Assembly (NCBI GenBank): GCA_030998015.1
Contig: JARWMV010000053.1
Span: 39,890 to 103,889, forward strand
DNA: 64,000 bases
Direction of reading: 5' to 3'
Source: Ceratorhiza oryzae-sativae
Taxonomy: Eukaryota; Basidiomycota; Agaricomycetes; Cantharellales; Ceratobasidiaceae
Below, in pieces: positions 11,930 to 22,259 of the stretch. Numbering within the stretch: position 1 is the first letter of the stretch; each line of letters begins with the position of its first letter. The notes beneath the pieces were generated by a model. It was not told where the DNA came from and did not search any database. It worked only from the letters and a program-made list of their open reading frames with translations. Made by a program: the position numbers and the translations under genes.

Positions 11930-12782
11930 GATTGCAGGCATGCGACCCCAGTCTTCCTTGTACATGTACTTGGCATATGCTTGTACTGAGTTCCATGTTG
12001 TCACCATCTGGAGGGGGCGGAGGTGCTTGAATGCCTGGTAGTACTCCTGTTTTGTTGCCAAGGCAACAATCTCCATCCCATCCTCCAAGTCTGACTCCAT
12101 CCTTGACTGTTTTCCACCCTTTCCCTTCACCAAGATCTCCTCCAACCTTTCCAAGGTCAGGTCCCCTGCCATCAAGTCCTCTATCTCCTCGCTGTTAGCT
12201 CTGACATCCTTCCAGAGATAGTTGAAGGTGTCCCTTGCTGGGTTGCCTCCTGGCCCGTCCTTGAGGTCTTTGGGCCATATGTTAGGGTGTTGCCCCTTGA
12301 AGTCCCAGAACCCCATGTTCTGGGTGTTCCACCCGCCCTTCCATTCCTGACTGATGGAGAGGGCATGGACATGCAGGGGCTGGGTCGGGTTGTAGTTCAG
12401 CTCCTCTGGGTTGTGCCATTTGACCACAGCTAAAGTCACCCAGTGATTGGGCTGGTGGTGGCAGAACACCTTGTATTGGGCAGCGAGCCCACTTGAGGGC
12501 TGATCATGTAGCTTCAACCAGGTCAGGAGCACTGCCCCGGTCTGGATGCAGAATTGGGGGGCTGGTGTGGTTTTGGTCAGCTCTTCAGACCCGCAATCCA
12601 TCAGCATAAGCTGCATAGAAGTGGGTGAGGGGGCTCAGCTTGATTCCGAGGGCACCAGCAATGGTGATGCCAACCTCTGCCCTGCGCTTGATTTGTTTGG
12701 CTGGGGTGTTCCCACATTTGAGCCATCTTTGCTTAGCATCGTTGGTATTTTTAGAGGTAGATGCATCTTGTGGGGAGGGCAT
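11930..12782 (-). pseudogene. Accessory ORF C of gypsy-2 (unrecognised), truncated by gypsy-1 LTR
   Basis: It starts at 12782 (MPSPQDASTSKNTNDAKQRW), with a basic N-terminus and then ITIAGALGIKLSPLTHFYAAYADGL. The frame changes near 12590 into a long continuation (SEELTKTTPAPQFC...). That part is rich in Trp and charged residues (HWVTLAVVKWHNPEEL, MGFWDFKGQHPNIW, LTLERLEEILVKGKGG) and runs into the gypsy-1 LTR at 11929, so the original C-terminus is lost. I recognise no family. It is divergent from ORF B across about 420 bp. It may be an accessory retroelement protein or a captured host gene. Confidence 0.4.
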
Positions 12783-13018
12783 GAGATGATAGCCCCTTTT
12801 ACCCCCAAGGGTGTCCCCTAGATATACCTTCTCTGGTTGTTGTGGTCATGTGGTTCCCTGATGTAGGCTTGTGCTGGTTATGACACATCTCTGAGGGGTG
12901 CCCTTCCTGTGTTCCCCTGCATCAGCCTTATTCCTCACTACACTCAGGGCCTCTGCTCCTCCACCTTGGTTGGTGCCCCCTCTCCAACCCCTCCAGTAGT
13001 TAGGGGATAGTGTATATT

Positions 13019-13042
13019 CACATGACTAGGCTAGGTCATGTG
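13019..13042. promoter_or_regulatory. Palindrome between divergent accessory ORFs
   Basis: The arms CACATGAC and GTCATGTG are exact inverted repeats around an 8-bp centre (TAGGCTAG). The site lies between the divergent starts of ORF C (12782) and ORF B (13202), where an operator or activator site would be expected. A related 11-bp palindromic pair with the same CACATG core occurs in the gypsy-2 LTR (22711-22748). Regulatory function is inferred. Confidence 0.35.
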
Positions 13043-13201
13043 ATTTCAGTGCTTTGTTGTTTGTTTTCTGGCAGATGGTCACATGTCTGTTTGTGTCACC
13101 TGACCAGGCTTTGTTTTGATGTTTGTGCAAGTTATCATGTTGCACTGTGATTTTTTAATGTCTGTGGTTTTGCTGTTTCCCTTCCTCATCTCGTCTTTAC
13201 T

Positions 13202-13735
13202 ATGTGTGTTACTACCCTCAACTATGATCCCCTTGACTGCACCTGCTGGTCTCTCCCTGAGGGGGAGTACTGTGCCTACTGCAACACCGTGTGCAACGCC
13301 TCCCTTGATGACTTCTATGGAGGTGTCAGGGACTGGTTCTTCCTTGGGGTGCCAGGTACATATGCCCCTTCTTTGTCAGTCTCACGTTACTTACTTGCTT
13401 CTGTAGAAGAGACCATACTCCTCAATGGTTGGGCCCATGAGGCCACCCTTGAGCACGTCTGGGTGCTTGTTGATCAGTACTACCAGTCCTTTGAGGAGCA
13501 GTCTCACCAGGCCACTCTTGCTGAATTCTTTGAGGAGGGCTCTGCCCCCTTGTTTGATGAGGCTTCGCCCTTTGTGGCATCTGGTTCTGGGTGTTTCCAG
13601 AATTACATGGCTGACTTCCTGGGGGGGGAGGCCCCTTGGTTGTGGCCCACCACCTGGTCAGTTGTTCAGACCAATAAGAAGGATAAAAAGGGCAAGAAGC
13701 CCTATACCTGGCCCCTCAAGGGCAAACGTAAATAG
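13202..13735 (+). CDS. Accessory ORF B: Cys-rich acidic protein antisense to pol (unrecognised)
   Basis: An intact 177-codon frame on the strand opposite to gag-pol. The N-terminus is Cys-rich (CVTTLNYDPLDCTCW, then EYCAYCNTVCN) and could bind a metal. The middle is acidic and aromatic (DQYYQSFEEQSHQATLAEFF). The C-terminus is strongly basic (NKKDKKGKKPY, LKGKRK) and could bind nucleic acid. It has no internal stop, unlike most reading frames nearby. It is convergent with ORF A (78 bp apart) and divergent from ORF C. I recognise no family. An antisense ORF between pol and the missing 3' LTR would be an unusual accessory gene; chance or capture from a host gene cannot be excluded. Confidence 0.45.
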   Translation: MCVTTLNYDPLDCTCWSLPEGEYCAYCNTVCNASLDDFYGGVRDWFFLGVPGTYAPSLSVSRYLLASVEETILLNGWAHEATLEHVWVLVDQYYQSFEEQSHQATLAEFFEEGSAPLFDEASPFVASGSGCFQNYMADFLGGEAPWLWPTTWSVVQTNKKDKKGKKPYTWPLKGKRK

Positions 13736-13813
13736 AGAGTAAAATGTATTAGGTTTGATATGTAAAATAAAAACTCTTATACATTTGAGAAAAATCTGTG
13801 AGAAGCAAAGTGG

Positions 13814-14743
13814 TCATATGGGGGCTGGTTCCAACAGTGGCACCTCCTCCAGAGCTTTGACAAGCTTATTTTCCCACTGGTCCCAGTCCTGTTTGGCTCC
13901 CTCAACAGCTGGGTCCGGGGTGGGTTCCTTTATTGCTGGCTTTGCTTCTTCCTCAGCAACAACCAGTGATTCTAGGCTCAACATAAGGCTTGTCATGTCT
14001 GTGTTGTAATTGGTGTTTTTGTTTGGGTGCACCTTCACCCAATTTTGGAAGTTGCTCATGTTTGCCTGCTTTGTCCTGATAGCAGTAAACATTTCATCAG
14101 TGGTAGTTGCTTCAAGCAGTCCCACATATGGTGCAGCCAGTGTCAACTTCCACTCTTCCAACAATGCCTTGGCCTGGCACTCCACCTCCCAGTCCCCCCC
14201 ATCTGCCATTTGGCCTGAGGCCCTCCTCTGTTGTCTTGCTGCTGCGGCCACCACGTCGACTGTTGGTCCCATGATATCATCAATGATGTACATCAGCATT
14301 CTTAGCAAGGTGTTTCTTGTTGTTGGCTTCCAGCTTCCATGCCATATCAGGACCCCTAACCTGGGATCCAGGTACTTGTCATCGTCGATCCAGTTCCTTT
14401 CATCCCTTAACTTCTTTGGGATGTACACTAGGTTAGCCCCTGGCAACAGTCGCTTGGTGTACCTCTGGGTGTTGTCCACACTAGAGCAATACATCCCTAG
14501 TTTAGGATGATTTTCCCTGCCAGGGTAGGGTGCTGGCCACCTAGTGGTGGGTGGCTGCCAAAGTGGGGCCACCTGATTTTCAATGAGTGGTATGTAACGG
14601 TTGGGATGTGCAACTGGGTGAGTGATGAAAGGCATGTTTTGAGACTTTGCAGGTGTATTGTGGTGCAAGTGTGGTGGTAGAGCGGGCTCTGGCCTTTCTT
14701 GGGTATCCTGGATGGCTCTTTTTAAAGCTTTCCAGATCCTCAT
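13814..14743 (-). CDS. Accessory ORF A directly downstream of gypsy-2 pol (unrecognised, 309 aa)
   Basis: The ATG at 14743 overlaps the pol stop as ATGA (pol TGA at 14742-14740), an arrangement that would allow coupled reinitiation. The frame is intact for 309 residues. It has a basic N-terminus (MRIWKALKRAIQ), a Pro/His-rich stretch, a central part with WIDDDKYLDPRLGVLIWHG and LLRMLMYIIDDIMGPTVDVV, and an acidic C-terminus with helix potential (LMLSLESLVVAEEEAK; WDQWENKLVKALEEVP). No transmembrane segment or signal peptide is evident, which argues against an envelope protein. I recognise no family. Confidence 0.5.
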   Translation of the reverse strand: MRIWKALKRAIQDTQERPEPALPPHLHHNTPAKSQNMPFITHPVAHPNRYIPLIENQVAPLWQPPTTRWPAPYPGRENHPKLGMYCSSVDNTQRYTKRLLPGANLVYIPKKLRDERNWIDDDKYLDPRLGVLIWHGSWKPTTRNTLLRMLMYIIDDIMGPTVDVVAAAARQQRRASGQMADGGDWEVECQAKALLEEWKLTLAAPYVGLLEATTTDEMFTAIRTKQANMSNFQNWVKVHPNKNTNYNTDMTSLMLSLESLVVAEEEAKPAIKEPTPDPAVEGAKQDWDQWENKLVKALEEVPLLEPAPI

Positions 14744-15219
14744 TTGGTTCTCTTTGGCCTGCCTTTTGAGTCATCTGAGGATTGACTTGTCTTGACTGGC
14801 ATTGGTGCATCTGGTAAGCACCTTTGCAAGTCATTTAGAACCTCTTTTATGTCAGCAAACTTGCTGGCACATTCCATTGTGTGTTCTATTGGGTCATAGC
14901 CCTTCCATCTGATTTGGTAAAACAGCTTGCCATTCCACCATTCATAATTTGCAATGTGGTCCACCTCATACTCCTCCTCTCCTTCTTCCATTATGATTGG
15001 TGGTGGTTTGGCCTGCCTTCTTTGGAAGTCTTTATCTTCTGTGAATGGCAAGAGGAGATTCACATGGAATATGTTGTGTATGCATATGGTTTTAGGTAGG
15101 TCCAGGTGATACACATGGGATGAGATCTTCTCTGTGATTTCAAAAGGGCCCCCTTTTTGGTTGTCCAATTTCTTGGAGGGTCTCTTGGACGAGAGGTTAG
15201 TTAGGAGCAGCCAAACCTT
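14740..15219 (-). pseudogene. gypsy-2 integrase C-terminus and chromodomain
   Basis: This holds the GDKVWLLL start of the integrase tail, the GPF module (NQKGGPFEITEKISSHVYHLDLP) and a chromodomain (EEEYEVDHIANYEWW, LFYQIRWKGYDP, then FADIKEVLNDL) with aromatic cage-like positions. The chromodomain should steer integration toward marked chromatin, as known for chromoviruses. The 5' part is cut off by LTR-Y copy 2, which entered at the GDKVW codons; the rest of the integrase resumes at 17491. Confidence 0.88.
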
Positions 15220-16130
15220 GTCTCCATTATGGATCACTAACACTTTTCTATTATTTTAGTCTGCTTTGCCAACCTCAAGCAATGCCTCTGTAATTTTCTT
15301 GATATTAAATGAATTTGTATGTGTCTGAATTGGTACTATTTGTGTTCCATTAAATAGTACAAAATCTCTTCTTTCCAACGCATATTTTATCGTGATTTTA
15401 TCTTAAGAACTCAGAGAGATATAGAGGTTGCGATATTTCCTCTTATCAGGAGATATTGATTACAACATCGCACCGCTCATATCTCGGCAACCGCTTACGC
15501 TATCAAAGCGATCTTATGCTCTATCGATAGCTAATCTTCGGCGGTACCTGCTGCCCGAAGATCGTCGCGATCCACTGGATCCTCGCGCCGGAATGGCCCG
15601 ATGATCATTAGAATCTTACTGGACCATCAATCAAGATCGAATGACTCCAGTGAGTCAGGAGATCCTTCCAAATTGATCCAGAAGCTTCTCTGACTCACTT
15701 TATGACTCACTGAGATGTAGCCTCCATTAATTACATGTATATACTATGATAATATGATCTACAAGCCAATAGCAGGTCTCAGATGCATCAATGCCTTCAA
15801 TCCACACCCTGTCTTTACTCTCATATCCTATACTGGGCTAGGGTGTACCCCAAGTATAGCAGTACCCTCTTTTGATGATCGCACTGGCATGCATGCATCT
15901 ATTTGGCTCTGGAATGCCCTCCTCAGGGTATAAAAGGTCCTCCTCTGAGGCCCTTCCAGACCACCCCCATCAGCAAAAATGGTTTTTCCATGCAAGAGCT
16001 TTGGGAAAACAATATGTAATAACAGAGCTTGAAAGACAAGCAAAGACTCTGTGAGTTGTTGAAATAGCTTTAAATATACTGCAATACATGCCCATGTTTT
16101 GGATGTCTTGAAATTTGGTCAAATGTCTTG

Positions 16131-16230
16131 AAGTGTCTTTGAGTGTCTTTGAATGTCTTTAGGTGTCTTTGAGTGTCTTTGAGTGTCTTTGAGTGTCTTT
16201 GAGTGTCTTTGAGTGTCTTTGAGTGTCTTT
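16131..16230 (+). repeat. Tandem decamer array (GAGTGTCTTT)x10
   Basis: Ten head-to-tail units of 10 bp; seven or more are identical and the first few vary (AAGTGTCTTT, GAATGTCTTT, AGGTGTCTTT). It mirrors the inverted array at 16741-16800 in the same element. Such subterminal motifs often bind transposase in DNA elements, but that role is inference here. Confidence 0.85.
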
Positions 16231-16740
16231 ATAGAGGTCAAGTGTCTTCAGGTGAATGGACCACAATATCCTGACTATCTATAACAGGTTGTGATTACTC
16301 CTCTTTTGGCTAATTTCAAATTTACCATGTATGGAAATCCAAAAAATTAATGATTTTTGTAATTTTTGTGGCTACAACTTTCCTTTTTGGGGAAATTTCA
16401 AATTTGCCAAATAAGGTAAGTATACCCCAAATCTGTCATCAGAATGATCAATCTCCTCATCCAACCATCCATTTTGTGTCCCCTTGTTGCCAAAGCCACT
16501 ATATGCTATAAAATACCCCTTAGTGATGAGTAGTGTGCCCTTCTCATGCATGTGCTACATCACAACTAAAAGCTGAGACTTGCTGTGTCAGCAAGTCAGT
16601 GTCAGCAAGTCAGCATGATTACATAAGTCAAGCCCAGGGTTGTTTGAAATTGGTTTCAAGCTGTTATTGTGTGCTTGCAAGGTATTGCAAAGCATTCCAA
16701 GATTAAGTATACTGACTTGAGGGATCCCAGTTGGTTTTCA

Positions 16741-16800
16741 AGACACTCAAAGATGCTTAAAGACACCTCAAGACATTCAAAGACACTCAAAGACATCTCA
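16741..16800 (-). repeat. Inverted counterpart decamer array (AAAGACACTC type)
   Basis: About six 10-bp units with variation (ACACTCAAAG, ATGCTTAAAG, ACACCTCAAG, ACATTCAAAG). They are reverse-complementary to the array at 16131-16230, so the ends of the element could pair over some hundred bases as RNA or single-stranded DNA. Confidence 0.75.
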
Positions 16801-17490
16801 AGATAGGCCATGTTTTGAAAGAGCTTTAAAAGGGGGTATATGTATTTGGTGTCTTTAGTGTCTTTAAGGTCTTTAAACATCTTGGAGGGCCTTTAAAGGA
16901 AATTTCATTTTTGCTGATGCCTCCTCTACTCAACCCAGACTGGTTATTGGTTTCTTTTCTCTTTCTATTTTTCTCTTGTCTGTGTGTGATTTCTTATATA
17001 ACTAGTACTGAGGAATAAAGTACCATATTAGTTATATACTGTCTGATTCATTGTATCTTATATACAGAGATATATAAGGATACAATGTTGCCTGATTGAG
17101 TGTGACATTAAGTACCAGCTATTAGAGGAAATCTAAGTACCTGTAGCTGAGGAAGTACATGCATTAGGCAGCCCACCATCTATCCTATAAGCTATTGCTT
17201 AAAGTCTAGTATTAAGATTAGTATCAGTTAGTCCAAGTGACTAGGGCTGAACTACATTTAAGATATCTAAGGGAACCTGACCATAGTAGTCTTGCTCTTT
17301 ATACCTATAAATTAGTCAGTTTACACTGTGAAAGATTAAGACTACCTTGAGTGTTACTTGATTGCATTGCAACTACTTTGAGCCTTCTTACTCTAGTCTA
17401 AGAAGTATTGAGTATGATTAGTGTATACTAACATATCTACATTTGCTTAAGCTCTAGATATCCAAGTGTACCCTGACCCGTAACAGGCTC

Positions 17491-19873
17491 CTACCTTGAA
17501 TTCCTTCCCTTTCTTTTCCATTTGTTGGTGTAATTCCATTGAGGCTCTTGCCTCATCCCATACCTTTTCCATTTGATTATGCATGCTGTCTGCAGTGGGT
17601 GCCTCAGACGGTTCTTCCCCCTCTCAGACAACCCATCTTGGTTTTTTTCCATATACTGTTTCAAACAGGGTTTGTCCTGTTGTAGCGTTTATGTGGTTGT
17701 TATGGCAGAATTTGGCAATGGGTAACCATTTTACCCAATCATCTTGTCTATAATTGCAGAAGGTTCTTAAGAACCCTTCTACCCATTGATTTGTTCTTTC
17801 CGACAGTCCATCCAGAAATGGATGGAAGGCAGTGGAGAATCTGGGCTTTGTCCCAATTCCCTTGTATAGGGCCTTTAGGAATTGGCTGTTAAAGGTTGGC
17901 CCTCAGTCTGAGACAGTGGTTTCTGGTGTCCTGTGATGTCTCCATACCTCCCTTATGAATATTTCTGCCAGTTCTTCTGCATTGGTGCTCTCCAGACATG
18001 GTACAAAATGGGCCTGCTGGGAGAAGCAATCTACAACTGTCAAGATGCTGTTGTACCCTTTTGAGACAGGTAATTTGACAATGAAATCATATGCAACATC
18101 TGCCCATGGTTTCCACAGGATTGGTAAGGGCTTCAGGGGAGCGCCTTGTTTGTGTCCTTTGCTCCTTTGACATGTTTCACAAGATTCCACATATTGGTTT
18201 ACGTTTACTTGGGCCTTCATTCCTGGCCAGTAGTAATCCCTTGATAGTAACTCTAGTGTTCGGGCTTGTCCCTGATGACCCACCACAGGGGTATCATGGC
18301 ACTCCTCAAGGAGGCTCAACCTCAAGTCCTTGTCATCTGGGATGTAGAGCCTATTGTCATACCTTAATAGGCCCTCCTTCATTTCATACTGTCTAAATTC
18401 CTTTTGTACTGAGGGCAGTAGTTGTTCTTTATTTGCCACACTCAGCCTTAAGGATCTGATAGATTCATCTTCTTCCTGAGCTTCTTTAAGCTCCTCCCAG
18501 AAGTTCCCCTGTACCTCTGCCTTGAAACCTATGAACCTTTCTTCTGGAATCATGATCTGTGGTTCCATAGGGGTGTCCCCATGGTCACTCCTCCTGGAAA
18601 GGGCATCTGGCTTCTGTGAGAGTTTCCCTGGTCTATACACAATCTGAAAATTGAAGGGTGCCAGAGTGAGATACCATCTGGCATGCCTTCTATTCCACAT
18701 CTGGGCATTTTGCCAGTACTGGAGGTTCCTATGGTCGGTGTATATCACAATAGATTCCTCTGTCCCTTCTAAGTATAACCTCCAGTGCTCTAAGGACCTA
18801 ACAATTGCAAGCAACTCCTTGTCGTAGGTGTCATAATTTTTCTCTGGTGGGGTGAAGCTCTTCGATAGGAAGGCAATTGGATGCAATTGGTTGTCATCAC
18901 CCTTTTGGCTTAGTACTGCCCCCATGGCCACTCCTGAGGTGTCTGTTTCCAGTATGTATGGCTTGTTTGGGTTTGGGTGGATTAAGACCAGTTCTCTTGC
19001 TACTGCTTCTTTAATAGCTTCAAATGCTTCTTGTTGTTTTCCCTCCCACAGGAATTTGATGTCCTTTTGAGTGAGATCTGTGAGGGGTTTGGCTAAGGTG
19101 CTAAACTTCTCTATCCACCTTCTATAGAACCCCATGAAGCCTAGGAATGCTTGGACTTCTTTTACTCTTTTAGGTTCTGGCCATTCCAGGACTGCCTTTA
19201 CCTTTACCTTTTCCATTGATATCCCTTCTGGGGATATGACAATTCCAATGAAGCTTACCTCCTTCACAAAGAACTGACACTTGTGTGGTTTGAGGAAGAG
19301 GTGGTTTTCCCTCATTCTTCTTAACACTTCCCTGACATGTTGTACATGTTCTTCCCTGTTTCTGGAAAACACTAGTACATCGTCCATGTAGATTACCATG
19401 TAATCATCTATTATGTCACAGAACTTTTCCATCATGAACCTTGTAAAGGTTCTTGGTCCTTCTTTTACTCCAAATGGCATGACCAAGCATTTGAACTGGC
19501 CTTCTCCTGTCCTGAAAGCTGTTTTCCATTCGTCTCCCTCTTTTACCCTGATATTGTTGAATCCCCATCAAACATCCATTTTTGAATAGATGGTTGTGTC
19601 CTTCAGTCTCTCAATCAATTCTATTTGAATTGGAAGTGGAAACCTGTCTGGCTTGGTGATGTCATTCATCTTATGGTAGTCGACTACCAACCTAAGCCCT
19701 CCATCTGCTTTGTTTATGTAGAAACAGGGTGCAGCTACAACTGACTGGCTGGGCCTTATTTTTCTGTTTCTTAGTTCCTCCTCTAGGTACTCCCTGAGTG
19801 CCTTTGTTTCTGCTGGCAACATACTGTACCTCTTTGCAGGCTTTGGCAGCTCTGCTCCCTCGATCAGGTCCAT
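17491..19873 (-). pseudogene. gypsy-2 reverse transcriptase, RNase H and integrase core
   Basis: The minus strand carries RT from DLIEGAELPKPAKRYSML. The fingers-palm region (FYINKADGGLRLVVDYHKMN) and the catalytic box (MVIYMDDVLVFSRN) are intact. RNase H follows (ETDTSGVAMGAVLSQ; YTDHRNLQYW), then the integrase zinc region (CHDTPVVGHQGQARTLELL; CETCQRSKG) and core (TVVDCFSQQAHFVPC; TVSD-stop-GPTF; DGLSERTNQWVEG). Three stops are TGA at positions where the family has Arg: 19568-19570 (MDV-stop-WGF), 17903-17905 (SD-stop-GPTF) and one near 17620. All fit CGA to TGA. LTR-Y copy 2 interrupts the integrase tail. Confidence 0.9.
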
Positions 19874-19891
19874 TTTGAAGTCCAGGTTTCC

Positions 19892-20443
19892 TCAGTGGGG
19901 TGGAAGTTCTCAGAAACCTTCTTCCCCAAACAGGTCTTCAAAATCCCTAAATTCTTCTGGGATTTGTAGGCTTTCACTTGCTGCCCTTGCCTTGATTTCA
20001 TCTGGGTATGAGATGGTAAGGTCTTTCCAATCTATGATAGGTTCTGCCTCCTCAAGCCATTCTTTCCCTAGGACTATGTCTGTGTTGCCTAGGGTCATTA
20101 CATAAAGGGAGCATTTCAGTGTCTTCCCTTCCACTTCAATATTTAGTTCTGCCCTTTCTTCTATGGCATCCTTGATTTCATTTCTATCAATGGCCATGAT
20201 TGATTTCTTGTGTTTGAGGGGAGTGGTCTGGATCCCTTTTTCCCTTGAATAGGCCTTATCAATGAAGTTGGTTGAAGATCCTGAGTCAATCAGTGTCTTT
20301 GCTGGTTCCATGATTCCCTCTACTGTAGTGTATATTATTGATTGATTACTAGATTTCTTGAGGTAACATACATCTGCGGTAGGGGTTATATCAGGGTCCT
20401 CCAACATGGAAGTGGTAGGACCAATTAGTTTTCTGACTTGGAG
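19892..20443 (-). pseudogene. gypsy-2 aspartic protease region
   Basis: Retropepsin motif TLIDSGSSTNFIDKAY, followed by the flap-like MTLGNTDIVLGKEWL. The frame changes between the gag zinc knuckle and this domain near 20440, as is common at gag-pro junctions, but no canonical slippery heptamer is visible. TGA codons at 19910-19912 and 19892-19894 separate it from RT; both replace likely Arg (F-stop-ELPPH-stop-GNLDF). Confidence 0.8.
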
Positions 20444-22259
20444 CTGCTTTCTTCTTCAACTTGTCTGCTGGCCTTCCCTTGTATCTTAGCTTTGTCATAG
20501 GTCCACTGGCCTCAGCAGTCCTTCAGGACATGCCCTGATTTACCACATTTGATACAGAGTCCTTCTTTCCTTTGCCTGTCTTTTTCACTGTTTGGTATTC
20601 TTACCACGTTGTTAGTTTGGGTTTTCCCCCATTTGCCACTGGTCCCTGAAGGCTTGTTCCCCCCTTGTTTGTATTTTGCTGGTGCCCAGGTTGAATTTGA
20701 TGAGTTGCTGGTCCTTGCATTCATTTTCTGGTTTGCAAACTGCATGTCATCCATTTTGCAGGCAAAGTTGATTAGTTGATCTAGGGTATATGATGGACCT
20801 TCAGCCTCATTTGCCAGTACTTCAATCCTTACGATCTCTTGTCGTACTTTGGGTTTTAACCCTTCCCTGAATTGGTCCTTGAGGGCTTCCTGGTTCCAGT
20901 CTACCTCTTGGATCAGGATCCAGAATTGGGTAGCATAATCCAATGCACTCTTGGTTTGTGTTAATTTCCTTAGCTTCTGGATGGTCTTTTCTTTTATGAC
21001 TGGGTCATTAAAGGCATCCAGGAATCCCTTCCTGAAATCCTTCCAGGATGCAAGGATCCCTGTGCATTTGCCTGCTAGTAGTTTCCAGCAGTAAGGTTGT
21101 GCCCAGTTTGCTGCTTCCCGTCCTCCATGTTCATTAACACAGCAGATATCTTTTTTTGGTTGTCAAAGGCTGATTCGTCATAGTCAGCAAAGAAAAGTTC
21201 CATGCCGATTATGAAGTTCTCTGCTTCCTTCCCCTTTTTCCCATTAAATTTGCTGGGTCTCCCTAGTCGCACCTCCTTAGGAGTGTGGTTTGCAGCAAGG
21301 GTAGGTTGGTTTGCTTGGGATGGAGGTTCTGTTTGGGGTCTTATTGTGGACTTGGCCTGGAAGGTTCTTCCCAGAAAGGGTGTTCATACCAGGGAGGCTG
21401 AGGGGGATTGTGAGGGGCTTCCTATGACTACCCTAGTTCTTCCTGTGGTCTCTTCTGTCCTTTCCCTCAGCCTTCCTGCTTCAGTTGTTTTCTGGAGCTC
21501 ATTTCCTAGATTGGTTACCTGTTGTTCTAGTGCGGTCAGGATCTCCCCTGTGTTTTCAGTTTTCTTCTCTAAGCTTTCAAGCTTTCGCTCTTGCATTCCC
21601 AGTACCTGGTTCATTTCCATGGAGATGTCCTTTAATTCTTTTATCAGGTTCCCCATTTCTGCTTTTAGGTTGTCCTGGTTCTTTGCCACATAGAGGACAT
21701 TTCTGTTGGATGTTTCCATTGATCTTACCATCCAGTCCACATTTCCTTCTTGCTGTGTTAGTGATATTTGACACTGATTTATACTCATGATTGCCTTTTC
21801 TAGTTCCCTATGGTTATTGTCTCTAAGTTCCTTGAGCCCCACCCTGATGGTGGTGGCAATGGTGTGAATAGGGTTGGCAGTGGTTACAGCTCCAGAACCT
21901 GGCTGGGGTTGTGTCCTTGCCTCTTCTGCCAAGGCCATGCCTTGTTTGTATATGGTTCGGGTGATATCTTCTACCTCATCCCTCTCTGGATTTGAGATAT
22001 CTTCTGGGTCTGGATTTATCAGGAGAATTGGTGGTTGAGGGCTGCAGAGCAGTATTCCCCCTATTTGCCCTCCCAGGATGGGGGCCCAAGTGGGGTTAGG
22101 TTGAGCCACTGGTCGTGGATTTTGTTGCAACCCCCCTGGCATTCCTTGGAGGGTTTCATCTGGGTTACCTTCAGCTTCTGGGGGAGTAACAGGTTTGGGT
22201 GATTGTGGTCTACTATTTGCCACTCTGCTTTGAGATCGAGTTTGTGGTCTCTGTGACAT
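20443..22259 (-). pseudogene. gypsy-2 gag with coiled coil and CCHC knuckle
   Basis: It starts at 22259 (MSQRPQTRSQSRV). A Pro-rich N-terminus leads to a long coiled-coil region (about residues 140-270: LKAEMGNLIKELKDISMEMN, LESLEKKTENTGEILTALE). The capsid-like core follows (RLGRPSKFNGKKGKEAENFI; ILIQEVDWNQEALKDQFREG) and a zinc knuckle (CIKCGKSGHVLKDC, CX2CX4HX4C). Breaks are TGA at 21384-21386 (V-stop-TPF), a frameshift near 21120 and TGA at 20512-20514 directly after the knuckle. Confidence 0.85.

Larger units (their letters stand above)
15968..16919. mobile_element. 952-bp nonautonomous inverted-repeat element inside LTR-Y copy 2
   Basis: It begins CATCAGCAAAAATG and ends with the exact reverse complement CATTTTTGCTGATG, and is absent from LTR-Y copy 1. 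Inside the left end are ten decamer units (GAGTGTCTTT type, 16131-16230). Inside the right end are about six units of the opposite orientation (AAAGACACTC type, 16741-16800). No transposase is encoded. The target duplication is unclear: flanking C-rich sequence differs from copy 1. This looks like a MITE-type passenger with subterminal repeats; the family is unknown. Confidence 0.7.
15225..17485 (+). mobile_element. Solo LTR, family Y, copy 2, carrying a nested inverted-repeat element
   Basis: This matches copy 1 (3608-4922) from TTATGGATCACTAAC to CCTGACCCGTAACA with few differences, except for 952 extra bases at 15968-16919. The flanks GTCTC (15220-15224) and GGCTC (17486-17490) look like a duplication with one mismatch. 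The first two bases (CA rather than TG) are mutated, so this LTR end would no longer be processed. It splits the gypsy-2 integrase. Confidence 0.85.

Noticed and set aside
13814..14743. ORF A as an envelope gene
   Set aside because: No signal peptide, transmembrane segment or Cys pattern expected of an envelope protein.
16131..16230. Possible CRISPR-like array
   Set aside because: Ten-base tandem units without spacers, in a fungal mobile element.
20430..20450. Programmed -1 frameshift site between gypsy-2 gag and protease
   Set aside because: The frame does change, but no canonical slippery heptamer is visible and nearby frames carry other lesions, so decay is equally likely.
21202..21995. 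Plus-strand open frames opposite gypsy-2 gag
   Set aside because: Shadow frames of the gag coding sequence, without domains.
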